DNA of 64,000 nucleotides from Isoperla grammatica (GCA_945910005.1 OX246740.1:58023311-58087310); one strand, 5' to 3'. Positions 23,304 to 36,454 are shown, counted from the stretch's first letter. The notes: generated by a model not told the origin, from the letters alone. Made by a program: numbers and translations.

Positions 23304-24766
23304 GCACAGAAATAACCACCGCGCGTATTTTTAGTCCGCCTACTCGATTACGGGCAGTGATTTGCACACAGTGCAGGTGTGTGTGTGGGTGCATTCATCG
23401 TAGGTTGGTGCTCTGATGCGGTCATTTGTGTGCAAAGTGTCTGAGTCCATGCGACATCGAGGTATGACGTATACAGGACTACAGTCCCCCCCCCCCCCCC
23501 CCGTAAATCTCGGATCATTGTCTACAATGAATGTACGATAAATGTTAAATAACATTCACTATTAATGACGTCAGTAGCCCTATTTGGCACTTACAGTGAA
23601 ATAAAACCGAAAATCAATTGTATCTCTAAGAATCTGGGGAAATTATCCGATTCAGTAGGCAAACCGTATTTCTCTCACACGCCGTAATAATTGTGCCGTT
23701 GTAGGTGGCATTATCCATACGCGTCGAGCGTGGAGCCGGTTTCCTGTGGACAGTATTTATCTCTAGCCAACCCCCCCCCCCCCCCTCCCCGCCACTGCAT
23801 GCGGCCGTACAACATACAAGGTCCCTAACCTGAAGAAGAGGGATCTGTTGTTATCTCAGTCAGGTGTCCAACAATAAAACAAATAAATCCCACCAAAAGG
23901 AATTCAGAGTCGTCCCCATTCATCTCCCTTTTAATTAGAGAACCATTAAGATGAATTAACTATTCGAGCTTTATGGGTCTCAATCATTGACTCTTAATTC
24001 GGATTAAAAGCGATCTCCCTCTAAGTGAGACCAATTTTTAACACATCGACTCTTCTCGGCGTCTCGTCTCGTCTCGTGTCATGTCTCACTCTTGGGGACT
24101 GTGTAGACACGGAGGTGGTTAAGGTCCCCACATACCTGCATAATGTGAAATTTCGCGTTTTAGTCGAATATGTTTTATTCTAAAATTCGCTAATCTTTCG
24201 GTTTATCACTAAAATGATAGAAATTAACCAAACATAACCGTTATTGTTATTACTATCATGAAACGAGAAAGAAGAGAATATTAACGCAGAGTAGGGCAGT
24301 TAATCGATGTTTCGAATACATACACATATATTAACGTTTTCTCACATTTCGTCGTCAACGCTAATTTCAAGAAAGTTCACCCTCACAAATTAGAAAGAAA
24401 AGAGGAAATTGCGCTTACTTATTTGAGTAAGAATTTTTCGCAAAATTTGCATTACTATTTCAATGAGTGTTGTATGAGGATGATTATCTAATCTAATAAT
24501 TTATTAAGTGTATATCACCTTAAATGTAGACGTATTAACATGTTGCTTACAATATATGAGATGCGTCGCAGGTCTCGAGTATTATGTAGAGTATAGAGTA
24601 GATATAGAAGCTGTGCATTGCGACAGTCACGTCCTTTGTTAGGCTAGTCTACGCATTCAAGTGAGTTGTACAACGGACAACCCCGGGGCTTTTCATTTTA
24701 TATCACGCTGCGGCGACTAGGCAATGTTTTTACGACAGCTTTACCAAGTTTGTCTTGTAATTGCAT

Positions 24767-24818
<52 letters not shown>
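24767..24818. repeat. C10 run followed by (TC)21
   Basis: Ten C residues pass into a pure TC dinucleotide tract, the same arrangement as at 1121-1168. Confidence 0.96.
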
Positions 24819-24821
<3 letters not shown>

Positions 24822-26062
24822 AGCTACCAAGTGCTTGTTTATTTATACGAAGATATTGTATTAGATGGTATTAGATGTCGGCATAAACGTCCCGATCTAC
24901 ACTAGGAATTATTTCGATGGTCGCGACTGTGTTTCGTTCAATGAGATACGGGTTTAATTAAAGAAAAAAAAAGAAACCGGAAAGCGTCTCTCTCCATTTT
25001 CTTATATCCGGTTAGTTTAATCTCGGAGGGTAAATGTCGTCGAAGGTCGGGGTCGCTAATCTGTTGCTTAGTTTTATTACTACCATGAAGTAGGACTGAA
25101 ATAGCCAGTAACGTCACACTGGCGACTAAGTTATTCAACGCGCTGGATGGCCTAGGCTGTACAGAGTTGCATGTAGCCAACACATGTGAGCAGAGTATTA
25201 TCTACCCTGTCAGCTTAATGGAATAATTATAACAATGATAATGATGGTAATGATAATAATTAAAACACATATGAAAATGAAAAAATATGATTATTTCTGA
25301 GCATGTGTATCTATGTCGAACCAATACTTATAGGTTTAGCTGGTGTTGGTGCTCGCTACATAGTTTGTTGGTAGTTGTAAAACTTCTGTACTGAGGAAGG
25401 CAAACATGGAGGAACGTTTGAAAGCTCGAAGTTCAAAGCAATCTTACTAACTTCTTTGGAACATATCGAACGGATTAAAAGTTGTTCGAAAAGAGTCTCC
25501 GTCAAGTGACTTGCTGGAAATTATTTAAAAAATGTATTACATAAATCAACAAAGACAAAACAAACATTTCCTCCTCTTTCGGGCCAATTAATTCATCTGA
25601 AACGTGTCGGAAAATGGAAAACAGAAAAGCGATAAAGAAAAGTTTGAAATATCAGCGACAGCGCTTCACGGCGTCGAGGGGTGAGGAACTTCGCTGAATG
25701 TTAAATAAATAATCAACACGGTCCCTTCAGAAGATATCTACGACCGCACGACGCGCTGTTTGCCCGTCACCTCGCTGTGTGCCTGTCTATATAGGGTGCT
25801 CCGCGGTAATTATTCAGTTCAAGCCGCTTCTCTTAGTTTAATTTACTATTTTAATAATTATATTATTAATTGCTTGCAACGGCCTTAATGTACCAAACAA
25901 GAGTATAGATTTAGGTATTGGGATGAGGTTTAGGTGGCAATTTATGTATTAAAAGTAATGTGCACTACAGTTTGATTATGTTCAACTTAAAAACAAACTC
26001 AAACAACAATTCCAAATGATTAGAAATATTGGAGGGAAGTGAAGGGTGAATACAGGTACGAA

Positions 26063-26585
26063 CATTCACATATTCTTTTATTGATTATACAATACAATAA
26101 CAATAGACAACAATAATATATACATACCAACATTCACATATTCTTTTATTGATTATACAATACAATAACAATAGACAACAATAATATATACATACCAACA
26201 TTCGCATATTTCTTTCTTTCTTTATTGATTATACAATACAATAACAATAGACAACAATAATATATACATACTAACATCACATATTCCTTTATTGATTATA
26301 CAATACAATAACAATATACAACAATAATATATACATACCAACATTCACATATTCCTTTATTGATTATACAATACAATAACAATAGACAACAATAATATAT
26401 ACATACCAACATCACATATTCCTTTATTGATTATACAATACAATAACAATAGACAACAATAATATATACATACCAACATCACATATTCCTTTATTGATTA
26501 TACAATACAATAACAATAGACAACAATAATATATACATACCAATATCACATATTCCTTTATTGATCACACAATACAACAATAATA
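26063..26585. repeat. About 68-bp AT-rich tandem array, 7-8 copies
   Basis: Units contain CACATATTC-TTTATTGATTATAC, then AATACAATAACAATAGAC and ATAATATATACATACCAA. The first two starts are at 26063 and 26131 (68 bp). Later units vary slightly in length, one with extra CTTT repeats near 26210. The final unit is diverged. It is non-coding. Confidence 0.95.
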
Positions 26586-27845
26586 TACCTAATACATTTT
26601 ATAAAATTAAAACCAATCTGCGCCTTTTCACATTTCTATCATATTATACAAATTCTCTAAATCAGTTTGAACTAGAAAAATGTATTTTTAATATCAGTTG
26701 TAAATAGTAAATACATTATTTTTATTCATGTTGGTAATAGACATGATTGAAAAACCGGGCCTGATTTTGAGAATTTCGTATATTATGATAACAATGTATA
26801 AAAGCAGAACTTGGTGGTCAACATTCAGTATAAAGCAAATAGCTATGCTCTGAGATACTTTCTATGCTACTAGTAGTATTTAATTCGGATATTTATGTGA
26901 TCAATTACTTACGTACTTACAAAAAAAGAAAAAAAAAAGTATTGTATGTATGATACCTTTGCACCACCAACCATCCTTCGATGCTTTATCTTTGTGCCAT
27001 GAACTATGTTATTGTTTAAAAGAATGTTGCAAGTCAGCTGAAAAGTTCGCCCCCCTCCGACGGCCTTGCCAGTGCGCTGTGTACCCGTCGGCTCGATGCG
27101 GCGCCTGTCAAAGAGCTTATCAAGAAGGCGTTGAAATGTGTGCTCGTCGCTCACTCGACACTGTTTACAGGCAACTCGCAGCAGAACATTTGATTGAAAT
27201 GCTTTCTTCGTTTAAATAAATATATTTATGCCATTATCAAAGTTATAGTTGGTAAAAACAACTCTCTTTGATACAAAATAATATAAATCGTTAGTCTAAC
27301 AAAACTTCCCAATACTTTCTCAAAAAGAAAACATCTAACCACTTCAATATATTAATTCATGTAACTAATAACAAAACTTCACAGAGACGAAGAATCCAAA
27401 AAGCAAGAAATATAATATTTTCCTCAATGCCGTAGTCCTCCACTTTGAGTGAGTGATAGTGCCTCGCAAGGCAAGAGAGGGGGGGGGGGGGGGTGGTGGA
27501 AAGTTAATGAGTGGATGGCAAGAGACCGTCAGCAGGCAGCGACTGTTCGAGATTAATTCACCCGCGCCCCGCTTGGCGGCGCTCGCGTCGCTCCATTGTT
27601 TTTTTCTTCAAACATCTCTCGCGCTCTGCTTCGTTCGTGTATATAGACAACTCCGAGGAGGCGTTTTTCTTCGTACGTCATTTAGCTGCATGGGAGGCTC
27701 TTGGTTCTAATCTAGCGCAGGGAAATCTATTGGGGATCCGTTTAAGTAGCCGACAATAGATATTTGCACTTGGTTGTCATTTACTCTTGCAGTCTTAGTG
27801 GGACGAAACTCGACCATGGTGTAGTTAAAACGCATTGGTGTACAC
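26586..27845. other. Non-coding stretch
   Basis: No gene is recognised. A G15 run lies at 27479-27493 and a GC-rich patch at about 27050-27130. The 80-89 residue ORFs on both strands at 26909-27219 overlap and are not supported by splice or domain evidence. Confidence 0.5.
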
Positions 27846-28045
27846 CTAAATTACGACACAGGTTCAACATGTCCCGAGTCCCGACCACAGGCAAGTCTCT
27901 AGCATTGTGTTGTAATAGCAGGATTCAATCCCAGCTCTCGCCTTTGAGGAAAACCTTCAGTCAGGATTGCCGGTGGCCGGCATCGAACCGGCGACCTCCC
28001 GAATAGTCCCGCGTCTTACCGCTGAGCCACCTCTATGGGTCTGGT
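27846..28045 (-). mobile_element. SINE family A copy, tRNA-like head and body
   Basis: On the minus strand, GTGGCTCAGCGGTAAGACGC (box-A-like) is followed by GGTCGCCGGTTCGATGCCGG (box-B-like), then GCCACCGGCAATCC. The body contains GGTTTTCCTC and GGCGAGAGCTGGGATTGA. The same order is present at 31668-31860 and 41365-41415. A comparable tRNA head plus body occurs in described arthropod SINEs such as the termite Talua elements; the link is from memory and untested. Confidence 0.75.
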
Positions 28046-30475
28046 CACCGAATCAGAATCTCTTTCTGTCTTTATAAATACCAGCCTTTGTTAATGAATG
28101 GGATGAAAACGGAACATCAAGTATTTTAATCGCACTTAGCACCGTGGAGCAGTTTAGTTCTCGTAATCAATAGTTGAGGCGGTTTACTCGGGGGCTCTAG
28201 AGTTAGACAGCTCCACTGTATTTAAATAAGTAATGAGGTTGCTGGTCGGCCGGTCACGTAGGTATCTACATGTATCACCTAACAAACGCGGGCCGACATG
28301 TTTCTCTCCTGCTGCCCCTCTCATTCGTTACCCTACTTACGGGGAGGGTTTAGCCTCACTGTTAAAACCGCGCCTAATTCAAGTGTTTTAATAACATCTA
28401 TAGAGAACGTTCCAAGTTATTGAAAATGTAATTCCAACAAGGACTTTGTTTTTGTATCAGTTAAAAACGAAATAAAAAACTTTCAGAGATTGGTTTTGTT
28501 ACGGTTTTTCTATATTAATGAGTTATTGAAACGACAATCGTAGAAATGAAATTCTGATACAAAACCAAATATCTTGAAGCCCTCTCAGTGTATCAATCAA
28601 ACATCGAGCTACTTCCGGTTTACTCTCAGTGCACAGGACGGTAATGTTTAGTGTTTGATGTAGTTAGACGCCCAATACGCGCAACTTGTTTACACAAGGG
28701 TGTCTGAATGGCTACTTGGCTATACAGGTGGCAGCGGCAGTAGCAGGTGTTATAGGTGCATGGTCAGTCTTATCTACCATCAAGACATAAGACGGGTTGT
28801 TTGTTTAGTAGTAGTCGCTACTTAGCTTAGCGACCAAGCACTTAATGAGTAACATGACCCTCAATAGTAAATCATCACTTTTTAGACACATTTAATCTCC
28901 GTGTTATTGCTTTGATGCAGCTCTCCATTCTTTCCTTCTTATACCACACTTTCGATTCACCTATCCTGGAATAACTTATTTTTCATTATTTATTTATTTT
29001 ATTTGTTCCAGTTTAACATCGATGTAGCATCGACTTTTTATCGTTCTTCATGCTTATAAATAGGCAGTTTAATACTTTCTTTGTGGCTGTAATCTCTTTG
29101 GTGAAGCATTTCTTGCTTGGAGTGAAATGTTCTAAGTAAGTTGGATGTTGCACACTATATTGTTGCCTCGTTGTTTTATGCACTCATTCATGCTCACTAT
29201 CGTTCAATATGTGTGAATAGTTGAAGCTTTGAAATGTTCTGGACTTGAAGTTCTTTTAGCTTTGATATAAGCCAATGTTGGGAGGGGTTGAAACACATTT
29301 TACAATCCCGGGGGCTGCTCGGATGAAGGGGGTGGGGGGGGGGGTTGCAATTTACCAGCGCGGAAGGGCTCGGGGCGAGGTAATGTCACATCTGTCAGAG
29401 ACAAACAAAATAGCAGAGTTGACGTAATTACCCTAAAAAGGTGATTTAACTCATTTATATTATACCACTCTGCGGTGGGAGAATTGTTTTGTTTTCAATT
29501 CTGTGGTCTGATAATATAGTTATGGTTTTTACTTTTCACGTGGATCTCCAACTGATTTCCAATGTGTAAGTTACCAGTAAGGCTATTCTAAGGGCGAACA
29601 TACCCTCTTCTGTCCATTGAAACGATAAGGAAGGAATTTCCGTGGCTCCTTCACAGCTTTCGTCTTATTTATGAGAACAATCTCGATCATCGCTAAGTCG
29701 TAACTTATACTTTATCAAACCATCTACGCCACAGCTTTCAGCCGTCTAACCGTCTAACCGTCTAAGAGTCGTCAGATTTTATTGGTCCGTGTATGCAAAA
29801 TGCGACTGAAATTAAAGCTCTCGGTATTGATTGATATTCTCAAATAAACTCTGTTGTGGTATTTAGTGACACTTGACATTGTATTAATTCATACCCATGT
29901 CTAAGCGCGTTGAAATAACGAGTACAGCCAACATGTAACTGTAATTAGTATCAATATGGATACCGGTTTGCCTATCTATGGCTTACTATGGTTTATAGTC
30001 GCGTTACGCTTGTGCTATTGTGGTCGTCTCACTTCATCCGTTGGGCTGAGTGTTGGTCGCGCATTATTAAATGTATTTTTACAAGGGTTCGGCACGGTAT
30101 GGTTTGTAGTTATACGAGGGTATTAAATGCTAATACTATGGTTGTGTTTATTGCCACACATAAACCTGAGAGTGCTGCGACGACCCACTAAACGGCCAAC
30201 ACTTACTTACTATATGCAATAGTTCAACATTGAACTTTGCTGGAACGCTCTCCCGGGCTGGGCCCTTTGGAGCAGATGAAGGAGCAATACAGAATTAAAA
30301 ACGCATAAGCCCGAGGGCTGGGGTGATAATAAGAATTAGTGTGGGGATGAATTGGGGTAGAACCTGCTACAATGGAGTCAGTGTGAAAACGAGAAGAAAA
30401 CTGAATTGGTGGTAAGTAGAAGCGAGGGGGGGCCGTCACAGTCTAGGGCTGAACCATCCAGGGCCCAGGGCCCTT
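28046..30475. other. Non-coding stretch
   Basis: No gene is recognised. A G11 run lies at 29334-29344 and a triple CGTCTAAC repeat near 29743-29766. The remaining DNA appears unique and AT-rich. Confidence 0.55.
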
Positions 30476-30479
30476 TGTT

Positions 30480-30550
30480 GGGGCTACAGCCCGTGTCTCA
30501 TTCGGGGGTCGCTGGTTCGATGCGCGTCACTATCAATTGAGTCCTGTTCC
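30480..30550 (+). mobile_element. SINE family A head fragment
   Basis: It contains GGTCGCTGGTTCGATGCGCG, matching the box-B region of the family A copies. A possible weak box A (GTGTCTCATTCGG) lies just upstream. Confidence 0.5.
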
Positions 30551-30673
30551 AAACTACCTGCTACTAAACAACTAATAAAAAATACTACCTAAATAACTAC
30601 ATAGCTTCTCTGAATCTGCCTCTAATGGCTGAGAAACCCTTGTCAGCAGTATTTCTGTCTAGATCAGCAGGAC

Positions 30674-30779
30674 GAGAATCGAACTACTGACCTCCATAAT
30701 TAGAGTATTGTAGGCTTGCAAACACTGAGAATCGAACTACTGACCCCCATAATTAGAGTATTGTACCCTAGCAAACACT
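30674..30779 (-). repeat. 53-bp tandem duplication with box-B-like motif
   Basis: The segment beginning GAGAATCGAACTACTGAC is repeated at 30674 and 30727. The minus strand reads GTCAGTAGTTCGATTCTC, like a tRNA box B. This suggests local duplication of a SINE fragment. Confidence 0.75.
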
Positions 30780-31664
30780 GAGATAACCCCTAGCAAAGCT
30801 GAAATATGTAATGACTCTATACTCAGAATTGTGTTTTTCTACAGTGAAACGCTATTTTAATCCAACTACGTTTTGCATCGATTAGGTCAGTTTGTTTCAG
30901 GTTTTCATCCGTTTACTTTACGTATTTACTTTGTGTACACAAAGTTTATTTAGTTAACGAAATCGTACATAATCGTTCAAAACAAATTTTCGATAATACG
31001 TTTCTACCTTTTTGATGTCGGCGCGGTTGGTTGGCCCACCTGGGCTCGCAGACTCCATCCAATTTGGTAGACAATTTCCCTCTCGTGTTCTCTTTAGTCG
31101 TTCTATTTACATTTTACAAGCTCTTTGGTTGTAAGGAAGTCGGCCAGAGCGAGAGAGAGAGAGCAGAGGCAGCTCGCGTTGTCGCCAGCTTTTATTCGGT
31201 ATTTGATGTTGTTTTTTCTATTGGGGTGCAGAGAAATGTGTACCGAATAAGTCAACAAGTGCTGCGTTACTGGGGGGGGGGGGGGGGGGGGGGGGGCGCA
31301 GGTCGTTTGGCAGGGGTTCAAGACGTCGGGGTGGAATAGGTCTTACTAGACAAACTCTTGAAATATTAATATTGCGCCCATGCAATAGCGCGAAGATGGT
31401 TCTATTCTATATAGACACGAGGGCCAATCAAATAACTTCAACTAACTTTTCTGCCTTAAATTCAATTCAAGGGTTTTCCTATCGATGAATGAATAGATGA
31501 ATGCGTGAGTGAATGAATGGTGAATAAATGAATTTCTGAACCCTTCTTAGAGATCCTAGGTGAATGATTCTGCAACCGATTGTGTATCCGGAAAGTGGTA
31601 CCACCGTAACGAGACACAAAATGTATCAAACAAAATAGATCTTATTACCGAACCGAACACCAAT
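30780..31664. other. Non-coding stretch with long G run
   Basis: No gene is recognised. It includes a G25 homopolymer at 31272-31296. The ORFs across that run are artefacts. Confidence 0.6.
31272..31296 (+). repeat. G25 homopolymer
   Basis: Twenty-five consecutive G residues, the longest mononucleotide run in the window. Confidence 0.95.
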
Positions 31665-31860
31665 AGGCATGGCTCATTGGTAACACGCGTGACTCTGACT
31701 CGGGCAGTCGCCGGTTAGATTCCGGTCACCGGCAATCCGAGGTTTGCCTCAATCATAAAGGCGAATCCTACCAACAGTCGTCGGATATTCCTCCCCCTAA
31801 ATAAACCTATTGTTTGTATAGTTACCTGAAGAGGGGCACACCCACCAGGTAAAGCTGATA
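31665..31860 (+). mobile_element. SINE family A copy, tRNA-like head and body
   Basis: It has CATGGCTCATTGGTAACACG (box-A-like), GTCGCCGGTTAGATTCCGGT (box-B-like) and CACCGGCAATCC, followed by a body with GGTTTGCCTCA and AAGGCGAATCC. It is the same order as the minus-strand copy at 27846-28045. Confidence 0.75.
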
Positions 31861-33149
31861 TACTAAAAGTAAAGCGAGTAAGATCCAGTTAGTCACTGAG
31901 TTATTGACCCGTTGACAACGAATTGATCGGCGTGTGTTATGATGAGGGTGGTTGACAGGACATTGTCGCTGAATGATGGGCTCGGCCTATGGGGAGTCTT
32001 CTATTGGATGCAGAGCGGCTGGGCTGTCACATGCAAATGATAAAACAAACGATGGGCTTGAATAGCCTCGGGCTACACTCATTGTATTATACGTGTGCGA
32101 GGATGGCATTTATTACACGATTATTATTTAGTTAACGGTCCATATAGTATATCATGCAATTGAAGCATTTTAAAATACTAACAAAATCATTTTTCTTTTA
32201 CAATATTACAACGGTTAGTTGCTAAACCATGAACACCTAATTGATGGCAAGAAGGTCGTGTACATATTTGAATCTGTGCCCTTACAGCCCCCTGCTCACA
32301 CCCACCCCCGTCATGTATGTTACGATACCAGGGTAGCTCGCAAAAAAGAAATAAAAATTAATGTCCAAGTGTTCAAAGCCAACAGGCATAAGAAACCAAA
32401 CCCACCAAGCAGCTCAATTACACTAATAAGGCATTCACCACAGTTTGACAGCCGTGTAATAACTAAGCACTCGCTGCAATATCTCCCTTGAAACAGCCAC
32501 ATAATGAACACACACACCACTTCTTGTGGATGGATGAAACGAACCCTCCCTCCCCTGCACCCAAACCACCCAATTTCCCGTCGCTATTTCTGTCTCGTGT
32601 TATTTTAAGAGTCACATTTTTCAGATGTAGCTGTCGTAATAATTTTCGTTAATGTTTCCTATTCAAGCAACCAAGACCAAGAATTTTCATCTCGGGAAAT
32701 TCGTTACCCCGTTACATATTGTCAGTTTTCTCCCCCTCCATCTCCGTCTTTCTTCCCCTCTGTCTTCTAATCAGTCCGCTGAAAGCCTCTCTGAAGCAGA
32801 GTTTGTTTCAGTTGTTACGGACAGCTCTTGCAATTACAGGACTGGTTTACATTGAATGAAGAAAACAAACAAAGTATTAGTAGTAGCAATATTGTAGATT
32901 GTAAAGACGTTTGCTGGCGGTCATATATTAGTCAGGGCTAATGTAAAACAATATTATGCCAACACAAAGAGTTATGGCTCAATCACAGAGAATATTGGTC
33001 AGAAATGCTCTTGTATTTGAATTGCATGTTTATCTCGAAAAAAGGAATACATACAAACAGTTTTCAAGCTCAACGGCGGCTATTTTGTATCCATATCTTA
33101 CTACTTGTGACTATATGCGTTATATGTTATGTATGTGTACATGCATATT
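31861..33149. other. Non-coding stretch
   Basis: No gene, array or complete mobile element is recognised. The ORFs (up to 90 residues) have no domain character. Confidence 0.55.
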
Positions 33150-33240
33150 ATACGTTGTGTGGGTTTATTCCTGCTTCCAATTCTGAATCCAGGGTTCGAT
33201 TACCGGTTTCGACTGGGTTTCTTTACTTATGGATTTGACT
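33150..33240 (+). mobile_element. SINE family B head fragment
   Basis: GTGTGGGTTTATTCCTGCTTCC is followed by CCAGGGTTCGATTACCGG (box-B-like) and TTTCGACTGGGT. It parallels 57715-57785 (+) and the complement of 5560-5635. Confidence 0.6.
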
Positions 33241-33554
33241 GTAATATATCGTCATATATCGTAAACAATAGAATAGAGATATATTTTTTATTTGCAATAA
33301 AATAGTGATATTAAATAAAATAAATAAAATAAATTCACATTTAGAGTCTACCCACTCAGTAACTAAACTGATTTGCAGTGGGGGACTTTAATTGAAAGTG
33401 ACTGAACCAACCCTGTAGGCTTCGAACACCATCGACGAGTGAACGATAACCAATCAAAGATCGATATTTCAAATACGAAACATATGAATCAGTGATTGGA
33501 CAGTGCGAACACCTGCGGACAAATGCCAGAATCAACAAGGCCGATTCAGAACAA
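33241..33554. other. AT-rich stretch with a SINE end motif
   Basis: No gene is seen. A short (AAATA)n-like tract lies at 33310-33330. The minus-strand motif GTTACTGAGTGGGTAGAC at about 33341-33358 matches the distal SINE motif at 39105 and 57892. Confidence 0.5.
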
Positions 33555-33745
33555 CTTTGAATTTATTGAGTGCTTCGTTGCTAGGACGGCTCCAAAGTCA
33601 CCGTTTACTTATATCTAAGCCAAGAAGTAATAGAATTGAATCCAGATTAGAAGTTAAAAAACTTCTGCCTGAAGCGGGATTTGAACCCGGGACCTTCTGC
33701 ATTGGAAGCAGGGATGCTAACCACTGGACCAACGAGCCACCTATT
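33555..33745 (-). mobile_element. SINE family B copy with well-preserved tRNA-like head
   Basis: On the minus strand the head reads GTGGCTCGTTGGTCCAGTGG, then an anticodon-like arm CTGC-TTCCAAT-GCAG, then CCCGGGTTCAAATCCCG. This gives box A, an anticodon stem-loop (CCA in the anticodon position) and box B in order. The acceptor arms do not pair, and the sequence continues into the body GTGACTTTGGAGCCGTC that is shared with 5409-5640. It is therefore a SINE and not a functional tRNA gene. Confidence 0.8.
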
Positions 33746-34606
33746 CTTCTACCTCGTATTGAAGAGTGCATACATCGATACAATATGTTGTTATCATCGA
33801 ATGGTCAGTGACGTTTTTGTCGACATGAACGCAAATTACATGTTCATCTATTTATTGACTTTATTAATTTGTATTGAGTTGTGTTCTGTGTGCGGCAAAC
33901 TCGTTTCGAAACGCGTTGTGACTTTAAATAATTATTTATTGTGGCGCACAGATTTCACCGCTGTTTGCGATGCCGGGAGCAATGCAAATATAAATGGCGG
34001 TGTATAAAAGGCAAACAGTACTCACTCGTACAGGATATATTATTCAGGTTTAATTCTTTGTTTCGTCAACCGGCGGATTTGTGGATTGTTCCGAGTGTTG
34101 GAGTTGTGTTTATACTTCTCGTTCACAAACAGGTAAGATCAGTGAGATGAGCTACTCCAGAGCTATTACGAACAGGTGGTTGGGTTCCTGTGTGTTCGAT
34201 AGGGCGTACTTACAGAACGGTACTCGCATTTTACTTGCGACATGCTATAGTATTATTAATTAGGTACCATTATTCTTTAACTTATTTTATTACAACAAGT
34301 AATAATGATTTGCTTTTTAAAGCACATATGTAAATATCGTAACATGGTCTAGGTTAATGAATAATTCTTACTTTATTGTTCATATTTAACGCATGATTTA
34401 AAATGGCCAACTGTTTTATTTGTATAACAAATAAATAATTAGTTAGTCTACTTGCAACACAGAACCAGGTTTGCATATGTACGGTATGACACATTACATG
34501 ACGAGTTTTCGACGTCCCTCTGTCTTCATAACGGCTCGGACTCTGCTGGTCGTACGAGACGTCTAATGCGGGGTTTCTCTATTTCCTATCAGAAATAATC
34601 ATTTTC
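33746..34606. other. Non-coding stretch
   Basis: No gene is recognised. ORFs of 60-108 residues are AT-rich chance frames, one of them starting inside the SINE. Confidence 0.5.
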
Positions 34607-36454
34607 GTATATTCTACCCCTTACTTGTCCCTTTCCTCAGGGTATAGATAACACGTTCAAATGTTAATAAAACAACCATGTGCGGTAGCTTCTGATAATA
34701 TCGTGAAGGCGTTGCAGTGATCAGGACACCCCTAGCCAGGCAAGGCCACGTGTGTTCGAGGTATATTCTACCCCTTACTTGTCCCTTTCCCCAGGGTATA
34801 GATAACACGTTCAAATGTTAATACAACAACCGTGTGCTGTAGCTTCTGATAATATCCTGAAGGCGTTGCAGTGATCAGGACACCCCTCGCCAGGCAAGGC
34901 CACGTGTGTTCGAGGTATATTCTACCCCTTACTTGTCCCTTTCCTCAGGGTATAGATAACACGTTCAAATGTTAATACAACAAACGTGTGCGGCAGCTTC
35001 TGATAATATCCTGAAGGCGTTGCAGTGATCAGGACACCCCTCGCCAGGCAAGGCCACGTGTGTTCGAGGTATATTCTACCCCTTACTTGTCCCTTTCCTC
35101 AGGGTATAGATAACACGTTCAAATGTTAATACTACAACAGTGTGCGGCAGCTTCTGATAATATCCTGAAGGCGTTGCAGTGATCAGGACACCCCTCGCCA
35201 GGCAAGGCCACGTGTGTTCGAGGTATATTCTACCCCTTACTTGTCCCTTCCCCCAGGGTATAGATAACACGTTCAAATGTTAATACAACAAACGTGTGCG
35301 GCAGCTTCTGATAATATCCTGAAGGCGTTGCAGTGATCAGGACACCCCTCGCCAGGCAAGGCCACGTGTGTTCGAGGTATATTCTACCCCTTACTTGTCC
35401 CTTCCCCCAGGGTATAGATAACACGTTCAAATGTTAATACAACAAACGTGTGCGGCAGCTTCTGATAATATCCTGAAGGCGTTGCAGTGATCAGGACACC
35501 CCTCGCCAGGCAAGGCCACGTGTGTTCGAGGTATATTCTACCCCTTACTTGTCCCTTCCCTCAGGGTATAGATAACACGTTCAAATGTTAATACAACAAC
35601 CGTGTGCTGTAGCTTCTGATAATATCCTGAAGGCGTTGCAGTGATCAGGACACCCCTCGCCAGGCAAGGCCACGTGTGTTCGAGGTATATTCTACCCCTT
35701 ACTTGTCCCTTCCCTCAGGGTATAGATAACACGTTCAAATGTTAATACAACAAACGTGTGCGGCAGCTTCTGATAATATCCTGAAGGCGTTGCAGTGATC
35801 AGGACACCCCTCGCCAGGCAAGGCCACGTGTGTTCGAGGTATATTCTACCCCTTACTTGTCCCTTCCCCCAGGGTATAGATAACACGTTCAAATGTTAAT
35901 ACAACAAACGTGTGCGGCAGCTTCTGATAATATCCTGAAGGCGTTGCAGTGATCAGGACACCCCTCGCCAGGCAAGGCCACGTGTGTTCGAGGTATATTC
36001 TACCCCTTACTTGTCCCTTTCCTCAGGGTATAGATAACACGTTCAAATGTTAATACAACAAACGTGTGCGGCAGCTTCTGATAATATCCTGAAGGCGTTG
36101 CAGTGATCAGGACACCCCTCGCCAGGCAAGGCCACGTGTGTTCGAGGTATATTCTACCCCTTACTTGTCCCTTCCCTCAGGGTATAGATAACACGTTCAA
36201 ATGTTAATACAACAACCGTGTGCTGTAGCTTCTGATAATATCCTGAAGGCGTTGCAGTGATCAGGACACCCCTCGCCAGGCAAGGCCACGTGTGTTCGAG
36301 GTATATTCTACCCCTTACTTGTCCCTTCCCTCAGGGTATAGATAACACGTTCAAATGTTAATACAACAACCGTGTGCTGTAGCTTCTGATAATATCCTGA
36401 AGGCCTTGCAGTGATCAGGACACCCCTCGCCAGGCAAGGCCACGTGTGTTCGAG
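34607..36454. repeat. 154-bp tandem array, 12 copies
   Basis: Twelve units start every 154 bp from 34607 (34761, 34915 and so on to 36301). Every unit contains a perfect CACGTG E-box within GGCCACGTGTGTTCGAGG. Units fall into subtypes: a CCGTGTGCTGTAGC variant (units 2, 7, 11 and 12) against CGTGTGCGGCAGC (most others), and TTTCCTC/TTCCCCC/TTCCCTC variants. The minus strand yields repeated 66-residue frames which are by-products of the repeat. No terminal repeats were found at the array edges. Confidence 0.98.

Larger units (their letters stand above)
22250..26062. other. Non-coding stretch with homopolymers
   Basis: No gene is recognised. G15 at 22476-22490, C17 at 23486-23502, C15 at 23771-23785 and C10+(TC)n at 24767-24818 are present. 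A CpG-dense inverted repeat lies at 23218-23303. ORFs of 60-100 residues lack protein-like features. Confidence 0.6.

Noticed and set aside
33655..33745. Functional tRNA gene
   Set aside because: The acceptor stem does not pair and the sequence runs into a SINE body shared with another locus.
33503..33811. 102-residue ORF with an EAGFEPGTFC segment
   Set aside because: This is the translation of the antisense tRNA-like head of a SINE, a common source of false proteins in arthropod gene sets.
34614..35892. Repeated 66-residue minus-strand ORFs
   Set aside because: They are copies of one frame within the 154-bp array. No start context or domain is seen, and frames shift between units because 154 is not divisible by 3.
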